From positions 1 to 46,034 of the forward strand of contig CAJJRX010000013.1 in the NCBI GenBank assembly GCA_905194315.1: 46,034 nucleotides of DNA, in the 5' to 3' direction. The notes beneath the pieces are model-generated. The model saw only the letters and a list, made by a program, of their open reading frames with translations. It made no database searches and was not told the DNA's origin. This document shows positions 15,150 through 21,467 of the stretch, piece after piece. This DNA is from an uncultured Sutterella sp. Lineage in GTDB: Bacteria > Pseudomonadota > Gammaproteobacteria > Burkholderiales > Burkholderiaceae_F. The translations under genes and the position numbers were made by a program. Numbering within the stretch: position 1 is the first letter of the stretch; each line of letters starts with the position of its first letter.

Positions 15150-15183
15150 AAGGCCGGAGGTAAAAAACTTCCGGCTTTCTTAT
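15150..15183 (+). terminator. Terminator-like hairpin after rpoA
   Basis: Bases 15150-15160 pair with 15168-15178 (eleven pairs, two of them G-T). An interrupted T-rich tail, CTTATT, follows. It is probably a partial terminator. Confidence 0.5.
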
Positions 15184-15211
15184 TGCAAAGCCCGGCGCAA
15201 TCGATTAGGAT
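15183..15211 (+). promoter_or_regulatory. Possible sigma70 promoter for rplQ
   Basis: TTGCAA (15183-15188) and TAGGAT (15206-15211) are 17 bases apart. The predicted start near 15218 would place the 15279-15305 terminator-like hairpin inside the rplQ leader. Confidence 0.45.
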
Positions 15212-15278
15212 TGTGCCTCGTTCTCCTTTCACCCGTCCGCTCGATACAGAGATAGAAGAAATGGGGGAAGGGGATTGT

Positions 15279-15305
15279 CCTCAGTGAAGCTCTGAGGCGT
15301 TTTTT
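15279..15305 (+). terminator. Attenuator-like hairpin upstream of rplQ
   Basis: CCTCAG (15279-15284) pairs with CTGAGG (15292-15297) and is followed by CG and six T (15300-15305). The stem is short but the form is that of an intrinsic terminator. It lies only 26 bases before the rplQ start codon. Confidence 0.55.
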
Positions 15306-15331
15306 ATAGACTCTTTTTAGGAACAAATATC

Positions 15332-15721
15332 ATGCGTCATCGTCATGGTCTCCGTAAGCTCAATCGTACGAGCGCTCACCGTCTTGCTATGCTCCGCAAC
15401 ATGATGGTTTCCCTTCTGAAGCACGAAGCTATCAAGACCACCCTCCCGAAGGCTAAGGAACTTCGTCGTGTCGTCGAACCGATGATCACCCTTGCCAAGG
15501 AACCCACTCTTGCCAACAAGCGTCTGGCTTTCAACCGTCTTCGCGATCGTGAAGTCGTTGTGAAGCTCTTCAACGAACTCGGGCCGCGTTTTGCCAACCG
15601 TAACGGTGGCTACACCCGTATCCTGAAGATGGGTTTCCGTGTTGGTGACAACGCTCCCATGGCTTACATGGAATTGACGGAAAAAGCTGTCGAAGTTGAA
15701 GAAGTCAAGGAAGAAGCGTAA
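15332..15721 (+). CDS. rplQ: 50S ribosomal protein L17
   Basis: L17 is located near the tunnel exit beside L32 and L22. The 129 residues start MRHRHGLRKLNRTSAHRLAM, followed by LLKHEAIKTTLPKAKELRRV; both are family signatures. The C-terminus is an acidic tail, KAVEVEEVKEEA. It is the last gene of the ribosomal-protein region and is followed by a strong terminator. Confidence 0.98.
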   Translation: MRHRHGLRKLNRTSAHRLAMLRNMMVSLLKHEAIKTTLPKAKELRRVVEPMITLAKEPTLANKRLAFNRLRDREVVVKLFNELGPRFANRNGGYTRILKMGFRVGDNAPMAYMELTEKAVEVEEVKEEA

Positions 15722-15756
15722 TAGCGATCTCCGTTGAATTTTCAGCGTAAAGAATT

Positions 15757-15800
15757 AAACCCGTATGGCGTGCTAGCATGTTGTACGGGTTTATTTTTTT
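15757..15800 (+). terminator. Intrinsic terminator after rplQ
   Basis: AAACCCGTA (15757-15765) pairs perfectly with TACGGGTTT (15784-15792). One A and seven T follow (15794-15800). This ends the ribosomal-protein region. Confidence 0.9.
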
Positions 15801-15832
15801 CAGAGATTTCCGATTGAGAAGGCTGTTTCAGG

Positions 15833-16225
15833 ATGAGTGAAGGTATCCGTATAGACAAGTGGCTCTGGGCGGCACGTTTCTTTAAGACGCGCGCCATTGC
15901 ACAGGAGCAGATCGAACTCGGCCGCGTGCTGCTTGCCGGTCAGCGTCTGAAGGCTTCGCGTGAGGTGAAGGTCGGAGACAGACTCGAGATTCACCGCGGT
16001 CAGGAGGTGTTTACGGTGTATGTGGAGGCGCTCAGCCTCAAGCGCGGCCCGGCGAGCGAGGCACAGAAGCTTTACCGTGAAACCGAGGAAAGCCGTCTTG
16101 AGCGTGAACGCCAGGCGGATATGCGCAAGATGGCCTTTGAACCGGCTGTAGCGATTGACCGGGGACGTCCCACCAAACGTGATGCGCGAAAACTGCGTGA
16201 GTGGAAACAGCAGAACTGGGAGTAA
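15833..16225 (+). CDS. hslR: S4-domain RNA-binding heat-shock protein Hsp15
   Basis: Hsp15 binds stalled 50S subunits that still carry peptidyl-tRNA and helps recycle them. The 130-residue length fits. The S4 fold is seen at residues 5-50: IRIDKWLWAARFFKTRAIAQ, then GRVLLAGQRLKASREVKVGD. The C-terminal third is Arg/Lys-rich (GRPTKRDARKLREWKQQNWE). It lies after the rplQ terminator and faces hemB. The assignment is by overall match; another small S4-domain protein remains possible. Confidence 0.88.
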   Translation: MSEGIRIDKWLWAARFFKTRAIAQEQIELGRVLLAGQRLKASREVKVGDRLEIHRGQEVFTVYVEALSLKRGPASEAQKLYRETEESRLERERQADMRKMAFEPAVAIDRGRPTKRDARKLREWKQQNWE

Positions 16226-16250
16226 ACACCTCTTCCTGGTGTGAGGGGTG

Positions 16251-16288
16251 AAAAAATCGCCTCTGATGCGGATTGCGTCAGAGGCGAT
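16251..16288 (-). terminator. Intrinsic terminator for hemB
   Basis: ATCGCCTCTGA (16256-16266) pairs perfectly with 16278-16288, and three further pairs are possible inside. Six A precede it on the + strand, giving a T tail on the minus strand. It ends the engB-hemB transcript and separates it from hslR. Confidence 0.87.
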
Positions 16289-16310
16289 AACTGTGTGTAC
16301 AAGCAGCTTC

Positions 16311-17324
16311 TTAGTAGTTGTAGCCTTCCTTGATCCAGCGGGCTACGTCAAGAGCGCAGTACGTGAGAATACCGTCAGCACCGGCACGCTTGAAGCAGAC
16401 CATCGTTTCAAAGGTGACTTTCTTTTCATCGATGGCACCGGCCGCAGCGGCAAACTTGAGCATGGCGTATTCGCCGGAGACGTGATAGGCAAAGGTCGGT
16501 GCCTTGAATTCCTCTTTCACGCGCCAGAGCACATCAAGGTAGGGAACACCGGGTTTGACCATGACCATGTCGGCACCTTCAGCAAGGTCCAGACCGACTT
16601 CCCAGAGCGCTTCGTTACCGTTGGCGGGATCCTGCTGGTACACGGCCTTGTTGGACTTGCCGAGGTTGCTCGCGGAACCAACGGCGTCACGGAACGGACC
16701 GTAGTAGGAGGAGGCGTATTTGGCGGAGTAGGCCATGATGCGGGTGTGGATGAGACCTTCCTTTTCGAAGGCTTCGCGGATAACGCCGATACGGCCGTCC
16801 ATCATATCGGACGGAGCCACCACGTCAGCGCCTGCACGGGCGTGGCAGAGCGCCTGCTGGAGCAGCATTTCAATGGTTTCATCGTTGAGGATGTAGCCGG
16901 TTTCATCGATAAGGCCGTCCTGACCGTGGGTGGTATACGGATCAAGCGCCACGTCGGTCATGATGCCGAGCTGCGGATAGGCGGCTTTGATGGCTTTGAT
17001 GGTGCGAGGAATCAGACCGTCGGGGTTGGCGGCTTCACGGCCGTCGGGTGTCTTCAGGTCGTTTTCGATATGCGGGAACAGGGCAATCATGGGGATGCCG
17101 AGATCAACGCATTCACCGGCGACCTTGAGCAGTTCATCAATCGTAAGACGATCCACGCCGGGCATTGTGGGGATGGGTTCGCGTTTGTTTTCGCCTTCCA
17201 TCACAAACACCGGGAGAATCAGGTCGTTGGGCGTCACCACGTTTTCACGCATAAGGCGGCGGGAAAAATCATCATGGCGCATGCGGCGCATGCGCACGTT
17301 TGGATAAGCACCAAGAGTCTGCAT
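16311..17324 (-). CDS. hemB: Delta-aminolevulinic acid dehydratase (porphobilinogen synthase)
   Basis: HemB condenses two aminolevulinic acid molecules to porphobilinogen, the second dedicated step of tetrapyrrole synthesis. The 337 residues contain the two active-site lysines, K202 in AYSAKYASSYYG and K257 in MVKPGVPYLD. The metal loop reads DVALDPYTTHGQDG, so the three cysteines of zinc-dependent enzymes are Ala126, Asp128 and Asp136. This is the magnesium/non-zinc type also seen in Pseudomonas. AAAGGA precedes the ATG. It is downstream of engB (gap 62 bases), a common betaproteobacterial pair. Confidence 0.97.
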   Translation of the reverse strand: MQTLGAYPNVRMRRMRHDDFSRRLMRENVVTPNDLILPVFVMEGENKREPIPTMPGVDRLTIDELLKVAGECVDLGIPMIALFPHIENDLKTPDGREAANPDGLIPRTIKAIKAAYPQLGIMTDVALDPYTTHGQDGLIDETGYILNDETIEMLLQQALCHARAGADVVAPSDMMDGRIGVIREAFEKEGLIHTRIMAYSAKYASSYYGPFRDAVGSASNLGKSNKAVYQQDPANGNEALWEVGLDLAEGADMVMVKPGVPYLDVLWRVKEEFKAPTFAYHVSGEYAMLKFAAAAGAIDEKKVTFETMVCFKRAGADGILTYCALDVARWIKEGYNY

Positions 17325-17386
17325 TTTGAAATCCTTTGAATTTAGGGGTCAGAGGGGAGCCTTACGCTCCCGCAATATGGAATACT

Positions 17387-18034
17387 TTAGCGCAACTCGC
17401 TTTCTTCAGGATTAAGCCCGAGCCAGTTGAGCAGAACGGCGGAGAGCTCGGGAACGCCTTCCTTCTTCATACCCGAGAAAAGCTGCACGCTCACGTGCGG
17501 ACCGATTTCAGCAGCACGGGTCTGTGCGAGTCGAAGGGTCTGTCTGCGTTCGCTGTTTTTGAGCTGATCAGCCTTATTGAGCAGCCAGTGCATCTTCACA
17601 TTGGGCCGCTCGGCCATGAACTGGATAAGCCATTCGTCAGTGGGCATGAAGGGACGCCGGGCATCCATCACGATCACCAGACCGGTCATCGCCTGCCGCT
17701 GCGCAATATAGCCGCCGACCAGCTGAGACCAGGTCTTGCGGGTGTCTTCGCTCGCCTTGGCAAAACCGTATCCCGGCAGGTCGACCAGATAGCCCACATC
17801 ATAGGGCTGACGGTTCTCGTCACGGGCACTGATGCCGAAGAAGTTAATGAGCTGTGTGCGCCCGGGGGTTTTACTCGCAAAAGCAAGACGTGTTTTACGG
17901 GTCAGGACATTAATGGAGGTTGATTTCCCAGCATTCGAGCGACCGGCAAAAGCGATTTCCGGGACTGTCTCTTCAGGAAGTCCGCTTAATTTAGCCGCCG
18001 AAATCACGAAGCGGGCTGTATCAAAAATACTCAA
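17387..18034 (-). CDS. engB: Ribosome-biogenesis GTPase EngB (YihA/YsxC)
   Basis: EngB is a GTPase needed for late 50S assembly. The 215 residues carry G1 GRSNAGKST, G3 DLPGYGFA and the G4-type NKAD. The start is TTG at 18034, chosen because the frame opens with MSIFDTARFVISAAKLSGLP as in homologues and GAGG lies 5 bases upstream. It is probably co-transcribed with hemB; the 62-base junction holds a weak GGGAGC/GCTCCC stem (17355-17360 with 17366-17371). Confidence 0.95.
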   Translation of the reverse strand: MSIFDTARFVISAAKLSGLPEETVPEIAFAGRSNAGKSTSINVLTRKTRLAFASKTPGRTQLINFFGISARDENRQPYDVGYLVDLPGYGFAKASEDTRKTWSQLVGGYIAQRQAMTGLVIVMDARRPFMPTDEWLIQFMAERPNVKMHWLLNKADQLKNSERRQTLRLAQTRAAEIGPHVSVQLFSGMKKEGVPELSAVLLNWLGLNPEESELR

Positions 18035-18089
18035 AAGAACCTCATGAGAAAGTAGATAACTGAAGCCTAGATTGTAGCCGATAGGGCCG

Positions 18090-18137
18090 GTTCAATAAAG
18101 AGAAAAGCCCTGCCGCACTGCTGTGCGACGGGGCTTT
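18090..18137 (-). terminator. Intrinsic terminator for guaC
   Basis: AAAGCCC (18104-18110) pairs with GGGCTTT (18131-18137). An inner CGCAC/GTGCG stem gives a long hairpin with one mismatch. The minus-strand tail is T-rich (TCTCTTTATT). Confidence 0.75.
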
Positions 18138-18165
18138 GGGGCTATAGAGGACAAAACGGATGCAA

Positions 18166-19212
18166 TCAGACCGCTTTGCCGAACACTTCATTGAGCTGCA
18201 TGCTCACACGCACGAAGGTTGTACGCATGGTGAGCTCCTTGAGCCGGCGGGCACCGACATAGGTGCAGGCACTGCGTACGCCGCCAAGGATATCCTGCAG
18301 GGTGTTTTCCACCGGGCCGCGCGAGGGCAGCAGAACGGTTTTGCCTTCAGCGGCGCGGTAGGAGGCAACGCCGCCCGAGTACTTGTCCATGGCGTCTTTA
18401 CTCGACATGCCGTAGAACTTCTTGAAGGTGTTGCCGTTCTCGTCCGTGACAGTTTCCCCGCCTGCTTCATCGTGACCGGCGAGCATGCCGCCGAGCATCA
18501 CGAAGTCGGCACCACCGCCAAAGGCCTTGGCGATGTCGCCGGGAACCGTGCAGCCGCCGTCGGCACAGATGCGACCGCCGAGACCGTGAGCGGCATCAGC
18601 ACATTCAATAATCGCGGAGAGCTGGGGATAGCCGACACCGGTCATCTTGCGGGTGGTGCAGACCGATCCCGGACCGATCCCGACCTTGACAATGTCGGCA
18701 CCGGCGAGCAGCAGCTCTTCGGTCATGTCACCGGTGACCACGTTACCGGCCATGATCACGAGTTCAGGATAGGTGCTGCGAACCTTTTTAATGAACTCCA
18801 CAAAGCTTTCCGTATAACCGTTGGCCACGTCGATGCAGACGTACTGGATGGCATCAGGGGCGAGGCTCATCACCTCCTGGAACTTGTTCCAGTCACCGTC
18901 ACCGATGCCGAGCGAATAAAAGGCGTTGGACTTGGTCTGCAGTTCAGTGAAGTACTTGACGTAGTCCTGGGCGTCGTAGTGCTTGTGCAGAGCAACGGAG
19001 AGGCCGTGACGGCCGAGTGCCCGTGCCATTTCCAGGGTGCCCGTTGTGTCCATATTGGCGGCGATGATGGGAATGCCGTGGTAGACAACCGGGGAGTGGC
19101 GGAATTTGAATTCACGGGTGATGTCGACTTCGCTGCGGCTCGAAAGCGTGGAGCGTTTCGGGCGGATCAGAACATCTTTAAAGTCAAGTTTGACGGTATT
19201 CTCAATATGCAT
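18166..19212 (-). CDS. guaC: GMP reductase
   Basis: GuaC converts GMP to IMP with NADPH and ammonia release, allowing guanine to be recycled to adenine nucleotides. It belongs to the IMPDH/GMPR family. At 348 residues it has no CBS insertion, and the catalytic loop GIGPGSVCTTRKMTGVGYPQ contains Cys185. The region FGGGADFVMLGGMLAGHDEA and PSRGPVENTLQDILGG also match E. coli-type GuaC. It has its own leader: its ribosome-binding site AAGGGA lies in a small stem (19217-19222 with 19227-19232). The lysA terminator upstream makes an independent promoter likely. Confidence 0.95.
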   Translation of the reverse strand: MHIENTVKLDFKDVLIRPKRSTLSSRSEVDITREFKFRHSPVVYHGIPIIAANMDTTGTLEMARALGRHGLSVALHKHYDAQDYVKYFTELQTKSNAFYSLGIGDGDWNKFQEVMSLAPDAIQYVCIDVANGYTESFVEFIKKVRSTYPELVIMAGNVVTGDMTEELLLAGADIVKVGIGPGSVCTTRKMTGVGYPQLSAIIECADAAHGLGGRICADGGCTVPGDIAKAFGGGADFVMLGGMLAGHDEAGGETVTDENGNTFKKFYGMSSKDAMDKYSGGVASYRAAEGKTVLLPSRGPVENTLQDILGGVRSACTYVGARRLKELTMRTTFVRVSMQLNEVFGKAV

Positions 19213-19396
19213 TTTTATCCCTTTATAGGGATTCCGCTTCAGCGGGCGCTAGTGGGGAATCCGGAACGGATGTGAATATCCTCTGTGTTTCAAGAGGCCC
19301 AGTACAGACCGGGCAGTATGCACAGACATTCTGCGGATTTTCCCGGTCTCTGATGCGTTTCTCTGGCGGGCAGACACAGTTGAAATAAGCGCGCAC
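19213..19396 (-). other. guaC leader region
   Basis: This region between the lysA terminator and guaC must hold the guaC promoter if transcription stops after lysA. I could not find a convincing -35/-10 pair. Apart from the two hairpins near the ribosome-binding site I see no recognisable riboswitch class. Confidence 0.5.
19217..19232 (-). promoter_or_regulatory. Hairpin covering the guaC ribosome-binding site
   Basis: On the minus strand ATCCCT and AGGGAT pair around a 4-base loop. The AAGGGA Shine-Dalgarno lies in the downstream arm, 5-6 bases before the ATG. A second small stem, CCGCT/AGCGG, lies just upstream. It could limit guaC translation. Confidence 0.5.
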
Positions 19397-19437
19397 AAAA
19401 AAACGCCGTTTGAGGGATTTGTCCCTCAAGCGACGTT
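19397..19437 (-). terminator. Intrinsic terminator for lysA
   Basis: Bases 19402-19417 pair with 19422-19437 around TTTG, sixteen positions with one mismatch and one G-T. Seven A on the + strand give a T7 tail on the minus strand. It lies 67 bases beyond the lysA stop. Confidence 0.87.
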
Positions 19438-19504
19438 AATTAAGTTTAATGCCTGAATTGATGCCATTGCAAGCGTGGACGGCAAATTTTATTGCCGCTG
19501 CGCG

Positions 19505-20788
19505 TCAGAGATCGATCAGGTTATCACCGGCGATGATCTGTTCAAAGGTTTCCCGTTCACGCAGAACATGAATTCTGCCGCGGTCGATGAGCAGTTCCGC
19601 CGGCAGCGCGCGGCTGTTGTAGCGGCTCGCCATGCTTGCCCCGTAAGCGCCGGCATCAAAAACGACCAGTCCCTCACCCTGAGCGGTGCAGAGCAGGCGG
19701 TCTTTGCCGAGAAAGTCTGAGCTTTCACACACCGGTCCCACCACGTCGAGCGTCTGCGCGGGGAGCTCCTCGCGGATCTGAAGCGGTTCAATACGCATCC
19801 AGGCCGAATAAAGGGCGGGGCGGATCAGGTCATTCATACCGGCATCGACGACGGCAAAGCGTCGTGCACCGTTGTCCTTCATGTACTGTACGGTGGTGAG
19901 CAGAACACCGGCGTCACCGACAATGGCACGTCCGGGCTCCACCATGAGTGTCAGATCGTCAAGGCCGCTCTCTTTCATCAGCGAGATGACCGGTCCGAAG
20001 AAGTCGCCGAGATCGGGGGTTTTCTCACCCTGCTCATAAGCGATTCCGTAGCCGCCGCCGATGTCGATGTGTTCGATGGGCACACCGTCAGCTCTGAGCC
20101 GGACAACAAGGTCGATCAGTTTGCGGGCGGCCTCACTGTGCGGGCGCGGGTCGAGCAGCTGACTGCCGATATGCGCATCCACGCCGACAGCCTTGAGGCA
20201 GGGCTGAGAGAGGCTTTCGCGGTAGAGCGCCTCTGCAGATTCAATCGGTATGCCGAATTTGTTTTTCTTCAGTCCCGTGGAGATGTACGGGTGGGTGTGT
20301 GCATCCACGTCAGGGTTGCACCGGATGGAGAAGCGTGCCTGACGGCCGCACTCTGCGGCAATTCTGCCGAGCCGGCGGAATTCTGCTTCACTCTCAATGT
20401 TGAAGCAGCCAATGCCTTCGAGCAGCGCATACCGGATTTCCTCTTCCGTTTTTCCGACGCCCGAGAAAACAATCTGCCCGGCAGGGATACCGGCGCGGCG
20501 GGCGCGGCGGATTTCCCCCGCGCTTACCGTGTCGGCGCCGACTCCCTCGCGGGCCATCAGCTGCAGAATGCCGGCGGCGGAGTTGGCTTTCAGGGCATAG
20601 CGGATTTCATGACGGATACCGGAGAGCGCGGAGCGGAACCGGGCGATGTTGTGCACAATGCGGCTGCACGAATAAACATAGGCGGGTGTACCCCACTGAC
20701 GGGCAATGTCGGTCAGTGCAACGCCCTCACAGGAGAGAACATTGCCGATGCGGGTAAAGCCCTCAGCGGAGGGGACGGATGAAGTCAT
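19505..20788 (-). CDS. lysA: Diaminopimelate decarboxylase
   Basis: LysA is the PLP enzyme that decarboxylates meso-diaminopimelate to lysine, the last step of lysine synthesis. The 427 residues have the PLP-binding lysine K67 in YALKANSAAG, the phosphate-binding HIDIGGGYG, and the substrate-side GPVCESSDF with the conserved cysteine. The start ATG has a weak GAGA upstream. It follows lptM by 69 bases and ends before a strong terminator, so lptM-lysA is a likely two-gene operon. Confidence 0.97.
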   Translation of the reverse strand: MTSSVPSAEGFTRIGNVLSCEGVALTDIARQWGTPAYVYSCSRIVHNIARFRSALSGIRHEIRYALKANSAAGILQLMAREGVGADTVSAGEIRRARRAGIPAGQIVFSGVGKTEEEIRYALLEGIGCFNIESEAEFRRLGRIAAECGRQARFSIRCNPDVDAHTHPYISTGLKKNKFGIPIESAEALYRESLSQPCLKAVGVDAHIGSQLLDPRPHSEAARKLIDLVVRLRADGVPIEHIDIGGGYGIAYEQGEKTPDLGDFFGPVISLMKESGLDDLTLMVEPGRAIVGDAGVLLTTVQYMKDNGARRFAVVDAGMNDLIRPALYSAWMRIEPLQIREELPAQTLDVVGPVCESSDFLGKDRLLCTAQGEGLVVFDAGAYGASMASRYNSRALPAELLIDRGRIHVLRERETFEQIIAGDNLIDL

Positions 20789-20857
20789 GCGTTTCTCGTT
20801 CTGTGTGTATCTTGCTGCTCAAGCGGCCTGACGGCACAGCCTGCGGCGGAAAAAATA

Positions 20858-20980
20858 TTAAAATGACGACAACGAAACAGAGGTTTGCTCGGGCATGTAC
20901 AGGGGGCCCTTAAGGCCGCAGCCGGAGAGGGCGCAGCACAGGCCGGCGAGAAGACCTACCAAAACCACTTTGCGATACAT
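20858..20980 (-). CDS. lptM: Small lipoprotein LptM (YifL-like)
   Basis: LptM is a short outer-membrane lipoprotein reported to assist LptD maturation in E. coli. The 40-residue frame MYRKVVLVGLLAGLCCALSG ends its signal in LSGC, a lipobox with the lipidated Cys near residue 21, followed by the family hallmark GLKGPLYMPE. The gene is too short for most callers. AAGGA lies 6 bases before the ATG inside a palindrome shared with cyaY. The lptM-lysA order divergent from cyaY is a common proteobacterial arrangement. Confidence 0.9.
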   Translation of the reverse strand: MYRKVVLVGLLAGLCCALSGCGLKGPLYMPEQTSVSLSSF

Positions 20981-20991
20981 AAGGATTCCTT
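20981..20991. promoter_or_regulatory. Palindromic ribosome-binding site shared by lptM and cyaY
   Basis: AAGGATTCCTT is a perfect palindrome around one T. Read on either strand it supplies AAGGA: 6 bases before the lptM ATG on the minus strand and 11 bases before the cyaY ATG on the plus strand. The two start codons are only 16 bases apart. Confidence 0.7.
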
Positions 20992-20996
20992 TAAAG

Positions 20997-21308
20997 ATGA
21001 ACGATACGGAATTTCTAGCGCTCGCTGACGAAACGATGGAAAAGCTCGATGAGCAGCTCACGGACGCCAGCGACGAACTCGCCACACTGCGTAACGGCAA
21101 CGTTCTCAATATCGATCTTGATGACGGCCAGCAGGTTGTGATGAACATCCAGACGCCGATGCATGAAATCTGGCTGGCCTCCTGCTTCGGGGGTCTGCAC
21201 TTCCGTTATGAAAATGGTCAGTGGCTTGACACCCGCTCCGGAGCCACCCTTCAGGCAACGCTCTCAGACGTGCTCACGCGTCTCGGTGTGGCGGTGACGC
21301 TTCAATAA
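20997..21308 (+). CDS. cyaY: Frataxin-like iron-sulfur assembly protein CyaY
   Basis: CyaY is the bacterial frataxin; it binds iron and modulates IscS-driven Fe-S cluster assembly. The 103-residue frame begins MNDTEFLALADETMEKLDEQ, an acidic first helix, followed by the sheet motif LNIDLDDGQQVVMNIQTPMHEIW and FRYENGQW. An upstream in-frame start inside lptM would add 34 unrelated residues and is rejected. The start codon lies 16 bases from the divergent lptM start, so its promoter must lie in or beyond lptM. Confidence 0.93.
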   Translation: MNDTEFLALADETMEKLDEQLTDASDELATLRNGNVLNIDLDDGQQVVMNIQTPMHEIWLASCFGGLHFRYENGQWLDTRSGATLQATLSDVLTRLGVAVTLQ

Positions 21309-21422
21309 GCGTTAAGTGTAATAGTTTCTCGGGCGCAGGGGAATCCGCAGGCTGATGACTTTCGCAATCCTACTTAATTGTGCCTAAGGATGCAGCGCGC
21401 CGCGGAACAGTCAGGAATAAAG

Positions 21423-21456
21423 AAGAGGTCACAGTTTTCTGCCGTGACCTCTTTTT
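21423..21456 (+). terminator. Intrinsic terminator after cyaY (between convergent genes)
   Basis: AAGAGGTCAC (21423-21432) pairs with GTGACCTCTT (21444-21453), and five T end at 21456. It lies between the convergent cyaY and mrcA. On the minus strand the tail (CTTTATTCC) is only moderately T-rich, so it may also serve mrcA. Confidence 0.85.
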
Positions 21457-21467
21457 GTGTGCCGGTA

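Noticed and set aside
16248..17339. Long plus-strand open frame across hemB
   Set aside because: It is a shadow of hemB, whose minus-strand product has all catalytic residues.
19223..19429. A 68-codon minus-strand frame with several cysteines upstream of guaC
   Set aside because: It begins inside the lysA terminator and runs into the guaC leader hairpins, with no ribosome-binding site. The CPVC-like spacing appears to be chance.
20895..20996. Longer CyaY starting inside lptM
   Set aside because: The extra 34 residues are the antisense of a real lipoprotein signal and match no frataxin N-terminus.
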